Shown in pieces: positions 24,042 through 33,804 of a DNA stretch of 64,000 nt (position 1 is the first letter of the stretch; every line of letters begins with the position of its first letter). Location: contig CAZEDU010000006.1 of assembly GCA_964511185.1 (NCBI GenBank), positions 1-64,000 on the forward strand. Direction: 5' to 3'. The translations under genes and the position numbers were made by a program. Under the pieces are notes generated by a model that was not told the DNA's origin, ran no database searches, and saw only the letters and a program-made list of their open reading frames with translations. The stretch is from CAZEDU01 sp964511185. Its GTDB lineage: Bacteria; Myxococcota; Myxococcia; Myxococcales; Myxococcaceae.

Positions 24042-27000
24042 ATGTCTGAGGGGTCCTCTGTTTTTCCGTCTGTGTCGACCGGCGCTGAGCCGGCGGACTG
24101 GCTCGCCCGGCTGGTGGAGCGGCTTCGAAGCGGCCAGCGCGCCCGCGCGCAGAACCTCAAAGGCGCCGCGCGCGGCTACGTGCTCGCCCGGCTGGCCCGC
24201 GCGCTGAAAGCGCCCCTGGTCTGCGTCGCCGTCGACGAAGACGAAGCGGACAGGCTGGCGAGCGACCTGGCCTTCTTCCTCGACGGCATGGGCGACGCGC
24301 TCGCGCCGAACGTGCTGCGGCTGCCCGCCGACGAGGTGCTCCCCTTCGACGAGCTGTCGCCCGACCTGACGACGGTGAGCGAGCGGCTGGGGGCCCTGGC
24401 CCACTTGCAGCGCGGCACCGCGGGCCAGGCGCTGGTGCTCTCGGTGCGCGCGCTGCACCGCAAGGTGCTCCCGCTCTCGGCGATGACGTCGCTCTCGCTC
24501 GAGCTCGAGGTCGGTCAGGACCACCCGCGCGACGTCTTGGCCCAGCGGCTCACCGCGATGGGGTACCGCTCGTCGCCCCTGGTGGAGGACCTGGGGACCT
24601 TCTCAGTGCGCGGCGGCATCGTCGACGTCTTCCCGCCGCTCTACGACAAGCCGGTGCGCTTGGAGCTCTTCGGCGACACGGTCGAGTCGATGCGGGTGTT
24701 CGATCCGGAGACGCAGCGCACCATCGAGTCGGTGAAGACGCTCTCGTTGATCCCCGCGCGGGAGCTGCTCTTCACCGACCAGACGCGCGCGGCGGCCGAG
24801 GCCACCGTGCGTGCGGCCGCTGAGCGCGTCAACCTGCCGACCTCGAAGGTCCGCGAGCGCATCGAGCAGCTGCGCGAGGGCATTCCGTCCGTCGGCATGG
24901 AGGCGCTGCTGCCCGGCTTCTTCCCGGAGGGCCTGAGCACCGTCTTCGACTACCTGTCGCGCTGGGCGAAGGAGCCGCTCTTCTACCTGGATGATCCGCT
25001 CGGCCTCGACCGCGCGCGGGAAGAGCTGTCGAGCGCGCTCGCCCACTCCCACGCCGAGGCTCAAGCGCGCGACGAGCTGACGCTCCCGCCCGAGGCGCAC
25101 TACCTCTCCCCCGACGAGGTCGCCGAGCAGCTCGCGCGCGCACGCGTGCTCGAAGGCGGCGGGCTGTCGCTCGCCGACGCGGGCGCGCCGCCGGTCGTCT
25201 TTTCGTTCGGCACGACGCAGGACCTCCGCGAAGCGATTCGCACGCACCACGGGGAAGAGGGCGCGCTCACGCCGCTGGTCGAGCGGCTCGCCCGGTGGCG
25301 CGAGACGCGCATCGCCGCGGTGATCGCCTGCGGCTCGCGCGGACAGGCCGACCGCATCCGCCGCCTGCTGCTCGACCGCAACGTGATGACGCGGCTGCAC
25401 GAGGAGCCGTTCGAGGACGCCGCGCACGCCTTCGACGCCTCGGTCTTCGCGCACCTGTACCTGGGCGAGCTCTCCCAAGGGTTCGTCGACGGCGTCGGCG
25501 GGCTCGCGGCGCTTTCGGACGAGGAGATTTTCGGAGCGCGCGTTCGCCGCCGCGCCGCCAAGCGCAAGACCGACGCCGCCTTCGCCGCCGGCTTCCGCGA
25601 GCTCAAAGAAGGCGACTTGGTGGTCCACACCGACTTCGGCATCGCGCGCTACGCGGGCCTGACGAAGATGCAGGTGCAGGGCGTGCCGGGCGACTTCCTG
25701 GTGCTCGAGTACGCAGGACGCGACAAGGTCTACCTGCCGGTGAGCCGCATGCGGCTCATTCAGAAGTTCACCGGCGGAGATCCGACCCAGGTCGCCCTCG
25801 ACAAGCTCGGCAGCGGCAGCTGGGAGAAGACCAAGAAGAAGGTCAAAGAGAACCTGCTCAAGATGGCGGCGGAGCTGTTGCAGCTCTACGCCGCGCGGCA
25901 GGCGCACCCCGGCCACGCTTACTCCGCACCCGACCGCTACTTCCGGCAGTTCGAGGCAGACTTCGAATACGAGGAGACGCCCGACCAGGCGAAGGCGATC
26001 GACGACGTGCTCGCCGACATGCAGAAGCCCGAGCCGATGGACCGGCTCGTCTGCGGCGACGTGGGCTACGGCAAGACCGAGGTCGCGATGCGCGCCGCGT
26101 TCAAGGCGGTGCTCGACCACAAGCAGGTGGCGGTGTTGGTGCCGACGACGGTGCTCGCGCAGCAGCACTTCGTCACCTTCCAGAAGCGCTTCAAGGACTA
26201 CCCGGTCACGGTCGAGGTCGTCTCGCGCATGCGCAAGAGCGCCGACGTGCGCGAGGTGCTCCGGCGCGCGCGCGAAGGGAAGGTCGACGTCCTCATCGGC
26301 ACGCACAAGCTGCTCGGCAGCGAGGTGGGCTTCAAGGACTTGGGCCTGCTCATCGTCGACGAGGAGCAGCGCTTCGGCGTCAAGCACAAAGAGAAGCTCA
26401 AGAAGCTGCGCTCGCAGATCGACGTGTTGACGCTCACCGCGACGCCGATTCCGCGCACCCTGCACATGTCGATGTCGGGCATCCGCGACATGAGCATCAT
26501 CGCGACGCCGCCCCAGGACCGGCGCTCGATTCGGACGTTCGTGGTGAAGCTCGACCGGCAGGTGATCCGCGAGGCGATTCTGCGGGAGGTGCAGCGCGGC
26601 GGGCAGGTGTTCTTCGTGCACAACCGCGTGCACTCCATCCACTCGATGGAGCGGTTCCTCAAGGCGCTGGTGCCCGAGGTGACCATCGGCGTCGCGCACG
26701 GGCAGATGGCCGAGGGGCAGCTCGAGAAGGCGATGGTGGCGTTCGTCGAGAAGAAGTTCCAGGTGCTGCTGTGCACCTCCATCATCGAGAGCGGAATCGA
26801 CATTTCGTCCGCCAACACGATGATCGTGAACCGGGCGGACACGTTCGGGCTCGCGCAGCTCTACCAGCTGCGCGGTCGCGTCGGCCGCTCGCGCGAGCGC
26901 GCGTACGCGTACCTGCTCGTGCCCAAGCGCCGGGCGGTGACGCGCGACGCGCAGCGGCGGCTCGAGGTGCTGCAGGCGTTCACCGAGCTGGGCGCGGGGT

Positions 27001-27614
27001 TCTCCATCGCCTCACACGACTTGGAGATCCGCGGCGCGGGCAATCTGCTGGGTCCAGATCAGTCCGGCAGCATCGAGGCGATCGGCTTCGACCTCTACAC
27101 GCAGCTGCTCGACGAGGCGGTGCGCGAGATGCGCGGCGAGCCGCCGCGGGCGGAGGTGGAGCCGGACGTGACCTTGCCGATGCCGGCGTTCCTGCCCGAC
27201 GACTACGTGCCCGACGTGCACCAGCGGCTGATGTTCTACAAGCGCTTCTCGAGCGCCTCGACGCCCGATGAGCTGAGCGACCTGCGCGCGGAGCTGGTGG
27301 ACCGGTTCGGCGAAGCGCCCGAAGAGGTCGACAACCTGTGCGAGGTGATGGCGCTCAAGGTGGAGCTGCGCGACCTGAGGCTGCGCGCGCTCGAGTCAGG
27401 CGCGGGGCGCTTGGTGGTGACGCTCGGCCCCGACGCGCTGATCGACCCGGTGAAGCTCGCGCAGCTGGTGCAGCGCTCCGGCGGCGTCTTTCGGCTGACG
27501 CCCGACATGAAGCTGGTGGCGCGGATTCCGGACGGTTTGAAGGGACAGAACCTGGTCGCCGAGGCGAAGAAGGTGCTGCGCGACTTGTGGGGGGTTGCCC
27601 GACATCCGGCGTAA
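24042..27614 (+). CDS. mfd: Transcription-repair coupling factor Mfd
   Basis: 1190 residues, the normal full length. The UvrB-like N-terminal module is followed by the RNA-polymerase-interacting domain (VVHTDFGIARYAGLTKMQVQ), then a RecG-like translocase: Walker A GDVGYGKTE (K678), DEEQ near 773, and QLRGRVGRSRERAYAYLLVP as motif VI. The C-terminal TRCF domain is complete. Mfd removes RNA polymerase stalled at lesions and recruits UvrA. ATG at 24042 is directly preceded by the repeat copy A, with no obvious Shine-Dalgarno. It stands alone, not in an operon. Confidence 0.97.
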   Translation: MSEGSSVFPSVSTGAEPADWLARLVERLRSGQRARAQNLKGAARGYVLARLARALKAPLVCVAVDEDEADRLASDLAFFLDGMGDALAPNVLRLPADEVLPFDELSPDLTTVSERLGALAHLQRGTAGQALVLSVRALHRKVLPLSAMTSLSLELEVGQDHPRDVLAQRLTAMGYRSSPLVEDLGTFSVRGGIVDVFPPLYDKPVRLELFGDTVESMRVFDPETQRTIESVKTLSLIPARELLFTDQTRAAAEATVRAAAERVNLPTSKVRERIEQLREGIPSVGMEALLPGFFPEGLSTVFDYLSRWAKEPLFYLDDPLGLDRAREELSSALAHSHAEAQARDELTLPPEAHYLSPDEVAEQLARARVLEGGGLSLADAGAPPVVFSFGTTQDLREAIRTHHGEEGALTPLVERLARWRETRIAAVIACGSRGQADRIRRLLLDRNVMTRLHEEPFEDAAHAFDASVFAHLYLGELSQGFVDGVGGLAALSDEEIFGARVRRRAAKRKTDAAFAAGFRELKEGDLVVHTDFGIARYAGLTKMQVQGVPGDFLVLEYAGRDKVYLPVSRMRLIQKFTGGDPTQVALDKLGSGSWEKTKKKVKENLLKMAAELLQLYAARQAHPGHAYSAPDRYFRQFEADFEYEETPDQAKAIDDVLADMQKPEPMDRLVCGDVGYGKTEVAMRAAFKAVLDHKQVAVLVPTTVLAQQHFVTFQKRFKDYPVTVEVVSRMRKSADVREVLRRAREGKVDVLIGTHKLLGSEVGFKDLGLLIVDEEQRFGVKHKEKLKKLRSQIDVLTLTATPIPRTLHMSMSGIRDMSIIATPPQDRRSIRTFVVKLDRQVIREAILREVQRGGQVFFVHNRVHSIHSMERFLKALVPEVTIGVAHGQMAEGQLEKAMVAFVEKKFQVLLCTSIIESGIDISSANTMIVNRADTFGLAQLYQLRGRVGRSRERAYAYLLVPKRRAVTRDAQRRLEVLQAFTELGAGFSIASHDLEIRGAGNLLGPDQSGSIEAIGFDLYTQLLDEAVREMRGEPPRAEVEPDVTLPMPAFLPDDYVPDVHQRLMFYKRFSSASTPDELSDLRAELVDRFGEAPEEVDNLCEVMALKVELRDLRLRALESGAGRLVVTLGPDALIDPVKLAQLVQRSGGVFRLTPDMKLVARIPDGLKGQNLVAEAKKVLRDLWGVARHPA

Positions 27615-27757
27615 CCTCGAGGCGTCACACAAGGGCGCGGTTTGACGAGGTAAATGGCTGACGCTGATATCGTTCTTCGGGTCGGAACAACTTCTTTTTC
27701 GAAGGCACCGACAAATCGATTGAAGGCCTCCCCACCCTTCAAGGACTCGAACGAACT

Positions 27758-28141
27758 ATGGCTGGCAGCCCCCCGTTTTTGGCGTTCCTGCGGCAGTCGG
27801 ATTTGAGGCAGGCCCATGCGCCTGCCCCGCGGCCTTCGGCGCCGCGTCCGGTTCGGGCGAGCTCGCTCCCGCGCTTCTGGACGACGGCGCAGGTGCGCGC
27901 GGCGCTGAAGACCGGCGGCGAGCTGGGAACGCTGCGGCCGCTGCAACCGCGCGAGCAGCTGTATTTCGACACGCTCGATGAGCTGAAGGTGCCGAACCAG
28001 AAGATGCTGCTCAGGGATGAAGAGCGCTCGCTCGAGGTCGTCCTGACGCCCCGACGGCTGTTCGTGCGCGCGGCGAATGAGTCGAGCTGGCAGGTGCTGA
28101 CCGACGCGGCGAGCGGCCGCGCGGTGAAGCCCGCGGGGTGA
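27758..28141 (+). CDS. Hypothetical protein
   Basis: 127 residues of unrecognised type. It has a Pro/Ala/Arg-rich N-terminal third, then a compact part with WTTAQVRAALKTGGELGTLR and RSLEVVLTPRRLFVRAANES. There is no signal peptide, membrane segment or metal site. High GC at third codon positions favours real coding in this frame over the opposite strand. It lies between mfd and a repeat element, convergent with the HEAT-repeat gene. The 143 bases between mfd and this gene show nothing recognisable. Confidence 0.5.
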   Translation: MAGSPPFLAFLRQSDLRQAHAPAPRPSAPRPVRASSLPRFWTTAQVRAALKTGGELGTLRPLQPREQLYFDTLDELKVPNQKMLLRDEERSLEVVLTPRRLFVRAANESSWQVLTDAASGRAVKPAG

Positions 28142-28143
28142 AG

Positions 28144-28216
28144 CGGGGACTGTCACCTTGCGCGGCGATGGCCCTTGGGAATTCCGGGGACAGTCCCCTT
28201 CAGGGACAGTCCCCCC
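28144..28216. repeat. GGGGACAGTCCCC-family repeat, copy B
   Basis: A degenerate unit (CGGGGACTGTCACC, from 28144) followed about 30 bases later by GGGGACAGTCCCC, TTCA, and GGGACAGTCCCCCC. It fills the space between two convergent genes. Confidence 0.8.
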
Positions 28217-28217
28217 T

Positions 28218-29825
28218 CTAGAGCTGTAGGAGTTGGAGTTTGTTTTTGGCCGCTTTGGCGAGCTTGGTGCGCCCCTTGGACGCGATGCCTTCGAGCAGCG
28301 ACGCGCCGACCGAGCGCGACTCGGAGCCGTGCCGCTCGGCGAAGTGGAAGCCGACGTAGTAGCGCGCCTCGTCGGTGAGCCCCTTGTCCTTCTGCAACGT
28401 CTTCGCGAGCGGGAAGCCGTCATCGACGAGCCGCTCGAAGTCCTGCAGCGAGCCGTCGCGCATGCGCGCGCGGGGATGCGGATCCATCGGCGAGCGCTCG
28501 AGCTGCATGCGCGCCAACGTGTAGCGGTCCTCCGACGTCGCGTACGGCGAGCGCACCAGCATGCCGAGCAGCGCCTCGGCGCGGCCGATGTCTTTCTTCC
28601 GGTGCGCCTGCGCCTTCTCGCGCAGAATGCCGGCCCAGGTCTCGGGGCTCGCGCCGCGCACCGGGTCGAGCTGGCGGCGGGCCACCGCGAGCGACTGGCT
28701 GATCATCGCCTCGGCGGCCTTGGCGAGCTTGCTGATCTCCTTCTTCGACAGCTTCTGCGCGCGCGGCGTCAGCACTTCGCTGAGCACGGTGGCGCCGACC
28801 TCTTCCTCCGCGTCGGCCAAACCTTCCGCGAGCAACGACTCACCGCCGGGCAGCTCGATGACCTGCTTCGCCGCGGCCTCGGCGCGGGCGCGGTCGTCGC
28901 CGCGCGCGACGGGCACGAGCGTCTTCTCGGCGACCTTCCCGCCCATGCCGCCCAGCCGCGTGATGGCCCACAGCGCGACCTCCAAGTCGCGGCTGGTGGC
29001 GAGCTCGGCGAGCTCCTCGGAGAACTCTGGCCCTATCTTGAGGACCGTGAGCGTGTCGCGCGCGGCGCGGGCGACGAGCGCGTCCTTGTCCTCGAGCAGC
29101 TCCATCAGCTTGCGCAGCGCCTTCTTCGACGGCGACTGGCCCAGCGCGAAGCGCAGCGCCATCGCCGCCTCCACGCGCACGGGCGTCGTCTGCCGAGGCG
29201 ACAGGTACGAGAGCAGCCTGTCCGCGGCCTCGGGCAGCTCGAGGTAGCCCAAGACCTTCAGCGCGCCGCGCAGCGCCGGCTCGTCTTCTTGCGTCTTCTT
29301 CTTGTCGAGGAACTTCTCGACTTGATTGCGGATGGTGCGCCGCTCGGCCTCGGAGGCGGTCTTCACCTCCTGCCGGACCGACAGCGCGACGCGGTTGATG
29401 GCGTCGAACGGCTGACCGCGCATCCCCTCGAGCGTCATCTCGAACGAGAGGCGGCCGCCCACGGCGGGCAAGAGCTGCGACAGCGCGGCGCGCACCTCCG
29501 GGGTGGCGGTCGACAGGCGCGAGCGAATCTCCGGCAGCGCGTCTTCGCCGAGCGCGGCGATGGCTTTGGACGCGAGCCGCTGAATCTCTTTGCCGCGGCC
29601 CAAGGCGTCGAGCAGCACCGGCAAGGACTTCAGCGAGGCGATCTGCCCCAGCGCCTCGATGCCCGCTTCGGCGAAGGCGTCCACGGGGTCCTTCGCCATC
29701 TGGTGCAAGCGCGACAAGACGGCGGGGTCCTTCGCCTTGAGCTCGCCCAGGACCACCGCGGCGGCAATCCGCTTTCGGGGTGATTCGTCTTCGAGCAGCT
29801 CGGCCAAACGCTTGAGTGGGTCCAC
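28218..29825 (-). CDS. HEAT-repeat protein
   Basis: 535 residues of alpha-helical repeats. HEAT-type pairs are clear from the start (PLKRLAELLEDESPRKRIAA, VVLGELKAKDPAVLSRLHQM, AFAEAGIEALGQIASLKSLP) and again around 205-330 (VRVEAAMALRFALGQ, VALWAITRLGGMGGKVAEKT). A different helical C-terminal region follows. There is no signal peptide, so it is probably a cytoplasmic scaffold. The start is GTG at 29825. Such proteins are common in myxobacteria with no single function, and no partner gene is adjacent. Confidence 0.8.
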   Translation of the reverse strand: MDPLKRLAELLEDESPRKRIAAAVVLGELKAKDPAVLSRLHQMAKDPVDAFAEAGIEALGQIASLKSLPVLLDALGRGKEIQRLASKAIAALGEDALPEIRSRLSTATPEVRAALSQLLPAVGGRLSFEMTLEGMRGQPFDAINRVALSVRQEVKTASEAERRTIRNQVEKFLDKKKTQEDEPALRGALKVLGYLELPEAADRLLSYLSPRQTTPVRVEAAMALRFALGQSPSKKALRKLMELLEDKDALVARAARDTLTVLKIGPEFSEELAELATSRDLEVALWAITRLGGMGGKVAEKTLVPVARGDDRARAEAAAKQVIELPGGESLLAEGLADAEEEVGATVLSEVLTPRAQKLSKKEISKLAKAAEAMISQSLAVARRQLDPVRGASPETWAGILREKAQAHRKKDIGRAEALLGMLVRSPYATSEDRYTLARMQLERSPMDPHPRARMRDGSLQDFERLVDDGFPLAKTLQKDKGLTDEARYYVGFHFAERHGSESRSVGASLLEGIASKGRTKLAKAAKNKLQLLQL

Positions 29826-29999
29826 GGGGTTCTCCTGAAGCGGCCCTCTCCTACCGCAAGGAAGGACGCGCGTGCACGGTGGAGCACCCGCGCCTGATCA
29901 GTGTCGTGAACGCCCCACACCAACACGCGAAGAAGCGTCAGTCATCTCGCGCCTCTAGACGCTCGAACGGTTGGCACTCGAGCTGCTCTCCCATGTGAC

Positions 30000-31214
30000 A
30001 TGCGAGCGGTGTTCAGCCTCTTTGCAGCTTTGTTTCCCTTGGGCGTGCTGGCCACCTCGGGCGGCTACACAGGGGCCTCGGGCCTGGGCGGGAACACCTG
30101 CAACAGCTGCCATCGCGGCGGCGCGGTGCCGACGGTGACGCTCTCGGGGCCGACCGCGTTGCAGGCAGGACAGGTCGGGCGCTTCCGGCTCGTCATCACG
30201 GGCGGCGCGGCGGTGCGCGGCGGCTTCAACATCGCCGTCGACAATGCGAACGCGGCGCTCCGACGCGCGGCGACGGGGAGCAACGTCGACCGCACTGGCG
30301 AGCTGGGCAACGAGCTGTATCAGACGGCGCGCATTCCGTTCCAGAACGGGAGCCTCGCGGTGGATTTCGAGATGGTCGCGCCGCAGCTCAACGGAACGGT
30401 GACGATCTACGCGGCGGGGAACTCGTGTGGAGATCCATCTGGCGTCGACGGAGACCGCGCCGGCACGGATACGCATCCGGTGACGGTGAGCGGCGCGACC
30501 GGCACGGGCGCGGCGCCCACCATCGCCACGCCGGCCACCGCGCCCGGGCTGGTGCGCGGCGTCAACGCGAACGTCAGCGTGCTGGGCGCGGATGATCAGG
30601 GAGAAGGAACGCTCCGGTACACCTGGCGCGTGCAGTCGGGCCCCGCGCCGGTGACGTTCTCACCCAACGGCACCAACGCTGCGAAGCAGACCGTCGCGCG
30701 CTTCGGGCAAGCGGGGGTGTATGTCTTCGCGGTGGATGTTTCGGACGGAGGCGGGATTGCGACGAGCACCACTTCCTCCGTGACGGTTGAGCAGATGCTG
30801 TCGGGGCTCGTTGTTTCGCCGGCGACGGCCACGGTGGAAATCAATCGCTCCAAGCAGTTCACCGCCGAGGCGAGGGATCAGTTCGACGCGGCGATGCCGC
30901 CGCCGACGACGGGCTGGACGGTGAACGGCGGCGGGGCGGTCAGCAACACGGGGCTGTTCAAGGCGGGAGCGAACGTTGGTGGGCCGTTTCAGGTTGCTGC
31001 GCACGCGCTGGGGTTGAGCGCTACCGCCGAGGTGCGGGTGGTGGGCGTGGGTGAAGCCCCTGTGTCAGAGGTCGATGCGCCTGTCGGTGAGGGGAATTCG
31101 ATGGAGACGTTGAATCAGACTGTGACGGGCGGCTGTCACGCGGCGGCGGGACCGGTGTGTTTGGGCGGAGTGGTGGTGGCGTTGCTCTGGAGGGGGCGGC
31201 GACGCCGGGGGTAG
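30000..31214 (+). CDS. Secreted protein with CxxCH start domain and MXYO-CTERM-type sorting tail
   Basis: 404 residues. A signal peptide (RAVFSLFAALFPLGVLA) is followed by SGGYTGASGLGGNTCNSCHR, a hallmark of the MXAN_6652-like, choice-of-anchor V family with a CxxCH site, then a beta-sandwich domain. Two Ig-like domains follow (about 170-270 and 270-345). The C-terminus has GGCHAAAGPVCLGGVVVALLWRGRRRRG-like architecture: a Cys-containing stretch, a membrane segment and an Arg cluster, as in the MXYO-CTERM signal processed by myxosortase in myxobacteria. It is probably displayed at the cell surface. No partner is in the same operon. Confidence 0.8.
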   Translation: MRAVFSLFAALFPLGVLATSGGYTGASGLGGNTCNSCHRGGAVPTVTLSGPTALQAGQVGRFRLVITGGAAVRGGFNIAVDNANAALRRAATGSNVDRTGELGNELYQTARIPFQNGSLAVDFEMVAPQLNGTVTIYAAGNSCGDPSGVDGDRAGTDTHPVTVSGATGTGAAPTIATPATAPGLVRGVNANVSVLGADDQGEGTLRYTWRVQSGPAPVTFSPNGTNAAKQTVARFGQAGVYVFAVDVSDGGGIATSTTSSVTVEQMLSGLVVSPATATVEINRSKQFTAEARDQFDAAMPPPTTGWTVNGGGAVSNTGLFKAGANVGGPFQVAAHALGLSATAEVRVVGVGEAPVSEVDAPVGEGNSMETLNQTVTGGCHAAAGPVCLGGVVVALLWRGRRRRG

Positions 31215-31236
31215 CGGGATGGAACTTGGGAAGGCC

Positions 31237-31265
31237 GGGGACAGTCCCCTTGGGGGGCAGCCCCC
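31237..31265. repeat. GGGGACAGTCCCC-family repeat, copy C
   Basis: GGGGACAGTCCCC followed after two bases by GGGGGGCAGCCCCC. It lies between two convergent genes, a few bases from the stop of the M20 peptidase gene. Confidence 0.8.
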
Positions 31266-31268
31266 AGT

Positions 31269-32390
31269 TTACTGACAGAAGTGGGCGATGGTTGATTCGA
31301 GTATCTGCTCGCAGCGGACGAGCTCGTCGATGGGCACGTACTCGCCGGTGCGGTGCGCGGTGCGGATGTCGCCGGGCCCGAACACCACGGCCTCCGCGCC
31401 GAGTTGAATCATCTGCGGCGCTTCGGTGCCGAACGCGACGGTGATGGGCGGCGCACGGGTCTGGCTCGAGAGGAATTGCACCAGCTCCGCCTGGGCTGGC
31501 GTGTCGGCGCCGACGTCGGTGCGCAGCGGGCGGATGTCGCAACGAAACCCTGGCTCGGCGGCCACCAGCTCGTCGCGCACGCGCTCGAGCAGCTTCAGGA
31601 CGCGCTCGACGGGCTGTTGCGGAATCGGCCGCCACTCGATGGTGAAGCGGCACGATCCGGGGATGATGTTCTTCGCCTTGCCGCCGGAGATGAGACCGAC
31701 GTTGATGGTGGTGTGCGGCGGGCTGAACGCCGCGTCCGCTTCGCGCGCCAGCTCGGTGGCGGCGAGCGCCTCGAGGCGGCTCAAGAAGCGCGCGGCGCGG
31801 AAGATGGCCGACGCGCCTTTCTCCGGATACGCGCTGTGGCCCTCGACGCCGTGCACCTCCACCTCACCCAGGCAATAGCCTTTGTTGGCGCGGACTGGAT
31901 GGAGCGAGGTGGGCTCGCCCACGATGGCGCGGCGCGGGGCGCGCACCTTCCGCTCCACCAGTTGCTTCGCGCCGACACAGCCCACCTCTTCATCGGCGGT
32001 GAACCACACGGCGAGCGGCGCTCGCGCGCGGCTTCGCTCGGCGGCGACGAGCGCGCAGGCGATGAACGCCTTGGTGTCGCACGCGCCGCGGCCGTACAGC
32101 TTCCCGTCCTTCTCCGTCAGCGCGAGCGCTTCGGTCCACGCGGGGTCGAACGGGACGCAGTCGGTGTGGCCGACGAGCCCGAGCGCCGGCGTGCCGTCAC
32201 CTCGCGTGGCGAGCAGGTTCGCTTTCTCCACGCCCTGCTCGTCCCGGTACCCCACCCGCTCGCAACGAAAGCCCGCGGCCGTCAGCCGCGGCTCCAAGTA
32301 CGCGAGCATCGGCAGGTTGCTCTTCGACGAGGTGGAGTCGATGGCGACCAGCGCCTTCAACGTGCGCTTCAGCTCGGCCTCGATGCTCAC
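31269..32390 (-). CDS. argE: M20 family deacylase, ArgE-like
   Basis: 373 residues. The di-zinc M20 site is complete: H75-T-D77 (GHTDCVPF), D105 (GRGACDTK), E134-E135 (ADEEVG), the GEPT block, and a C-terminal His in TAHRTGEYV. Pattern and length fit acetylornithine deacetylase, which yields ornithine plus acetate. The gene starts with GTG at 32390, overlapping the hutF stop by GTGA. HutF makes N-formylglutamate, so this enzyme could deacylate that product instead of acetylornithine. No other arginine-synthesis gene is nearby. The symbol reflects family, not proven substrate. Confidence 0.8.
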   Translation of the reverse strand: MSIEAELKRTLKALVAIDSTSSKSNLPMLAYLEPRLTAAGFRCERVGYRDEQGVEKANLLATRGDGTPALGLVGHTDCVPFDPAWTEALALTEKDGKLYGRGACDTKAFIACALVAAERSRARAPLAVWFTADEEVGCVGAKQLVERKVRAPRRAIVGEPTSLHPVRANKGYCLGEVEVHGVEGHSAYPEKGASAIFRAARFLSRLEALAATELAREADAAFSPPHTTINVGLISGGKAKNIIPGSCRFTIEWRPIPQQPVERVLKLLERVRDELVAAEPGFRCDIRPLRTDVGADTPAQAELVQFLSSQTRAPPITVAFGTEAPQMIQLGAEAVVFGPGDIRTAHRTGEYVPIDELVRCEQILESTIAHFCQ

Positions 32391-33757
32391 GCCGTCACCT
32401 CTTCCACCGCGCGTCGGTAGGCGCGCTTGGTCTCTTCCTCGAGCAGGTGTTGGCCATCGCGCACCAGGAAGCGGCCGCTGACCGCCACGTCGCGGATGGC
32501 GCTCGTTTGTCCGCCGAAGACGAGCGCGGGCAACAGCGCCTCGGTCGGCGCGCCGGCGAGCGAGACGTGGTCCAGGTCCACCGTGAAGAAGTCGGCCGGT
32601 CGGCCGGCCTGGAGCTCGCCCACCGGGAGGCCCAGGCTTCGCGCGCCGCCAGTGGTGGCCATCCCGAACAGCCGCCGGGCCAAGCCGTCGACCTCGCCCT
32701 GCTGAGGGTCGAGCACCGCGCGGCGTTGCTGCACCAGGCGCAGGTGGCTCTCGAGCTGCCGCGCCTCGTCGAGCAGATCGACGCTGGTCTGGCTGTCGGA
32801 GCCGAAGCTCAGCGTGACGCCCGCGTCGACGAGCATGTCGGCGGGCACCACCCCGTCGCCCAAGTTTCGCTCGGTCGAAGGGCAGGCGCAGACGTTGGCT
32901 TGCGCGGCGCCGAGCGCGCGCGCCTCGGCCGGCAGCAGGTGCACCGCGTGCACGGCGGTGAAGCCCGGCTGGAGCAGCCCGAGCGACTCGAGCAGCTCGA
33001 CCGGCCGGAGCCGATGCTCGTCGAGGCAGGCTTCCACCTCCCCGGGCTGCTCGGCGACGTGCATGTGCACGACGCCGGCGGGTCGTTGGGCGACGGCCTG
33101 GAGCCACTCTTTGGGGACGGCGCGCACGCTGTGCGGCGCGAGCCCGACCGTGACGTGCGCGTCTTCGCGGGTCTCGGCGCGCAGCGACTCGGCCGCGGCC
33201 AGGAAGCCGTCCGCGCCCGGGTCGATGAAGCGCACCTGCCGCGGGTTGGCCGGCCGGTCGAAGCCGGCGCGCGCGTAGCCGACGCGCAACAGACAGATGC
33301 GCAGGCCGACATCGCGGGCCGCGCGAATCACCTGCCGCGCGAGCTCGTTGGGGCTCGCGTAGGCCGCGCCCTTCGGGTCGCGGTGCAGGTAGTGAAACTC
33401 TCCGACCGACGTGATGCCAGCGAGCGCCATCTCGAGGAACGCCTGCCGTGACACCGCGTAGAGCGCGTCGGGTGAGAGCGCGTGGGCGAACCGGTACATC
33501 AGCTCGCGCCAGCTCCAGAAGTCGTCCCCCTCGTGTCCTGGTGCGACGAACTCGGTGCGACCGCGCAGCACACGCTGGAACGCGTGCGAGTGCGCGTTGA
33601 CCATTCCAGGCAACACCGCCCTGCGGTGCAGGGACATCACCGCGGCGCCCGGCGGCGCCTCCGACAGCACGCGGCCGTCGTCGGAGATCGCCAGCCGAAC
33701 GTTCCTTTCCCATCGGCCGTTTCGGAACAGGAGCTCTGGCTCGAGCACGACTGCCAT
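32387..33757 (-). CDS. hutF: Formimidoylglutamate deiminase HutF
   Basis: 456 residues, the usual length of HutF, an amidohydrolase that converts N-formimino-L-glutamate to N-formyl-L-glutamate and ammonia in one histidine-degradation route. LPGMVNAHSHAFQR holds metal ligands H56 and H58, with RVLRGRTEF typical of HutF; HMHVAEQ, AVHLL and SFGSDSQ give the remaining ligand regions. ATG at 33757 starts exactly at the family N-terminus; the frame upstream is open but unrelated. hutH, hutU and hutG are not in the window. Confidence 0.92.
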   Translation of the reverse strand: MAVVLEPELLFRNGRWERNVRLAISDDGRVLSEAPPGAAVMSLHRRAVLPGMVNAHSHAFQRVLRGRTEFVAPGHEGDDFWSWRELMYRFAHALSPDALYAVSRQAFLEMALAGITSVGEFHYLHRDPKGAAYASPNELARQVIRAARDVGLRICLLRVGYARAGFDRPANPRQVRFIDPGADGFLAAAESLRAETREDAHVTVGLAPHSVRAVPKEWLQAVAQRPAGVVHMHVAEQPGEVEACLDEHRLRPVELLESLGLLQPGFTAVHAVHLLPAEARALGAAQANVCACPSTERNLGDGVVPADMLVDAGVTLSFGSDSQTSVDLLDEARQLESHLRLVQQRRAVLDPQQGEVDGLARRLFGMATTGGARSLGLPVGELQAGRPADFFTVDLDHVSLAGAPTEALLPALVFGGQTSAIRDVAVSGRFLVRDGQHLLEEETKRAYRRAVEEVTA

Positions 33758-33804
33758 GGCGCGCCGTGTAGCACGACCGGGTGCGTTTTCTGGCACCCTG
33801 TTTT

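Noticed and set aside
24603..26699. A 698-codon open frame antisense to mfd
   Set aside because: Mfd is unmistakable on the other strand, and the antisense product has low-complexity His/Arg/Leu composition.
27725..27760. tRNA-like T-loop (minus strand GTTCGAGTCC)
   Set aside because: The flanks do not form a T-stem or acceptor stem, and no anticodon arm lies at the right distance.
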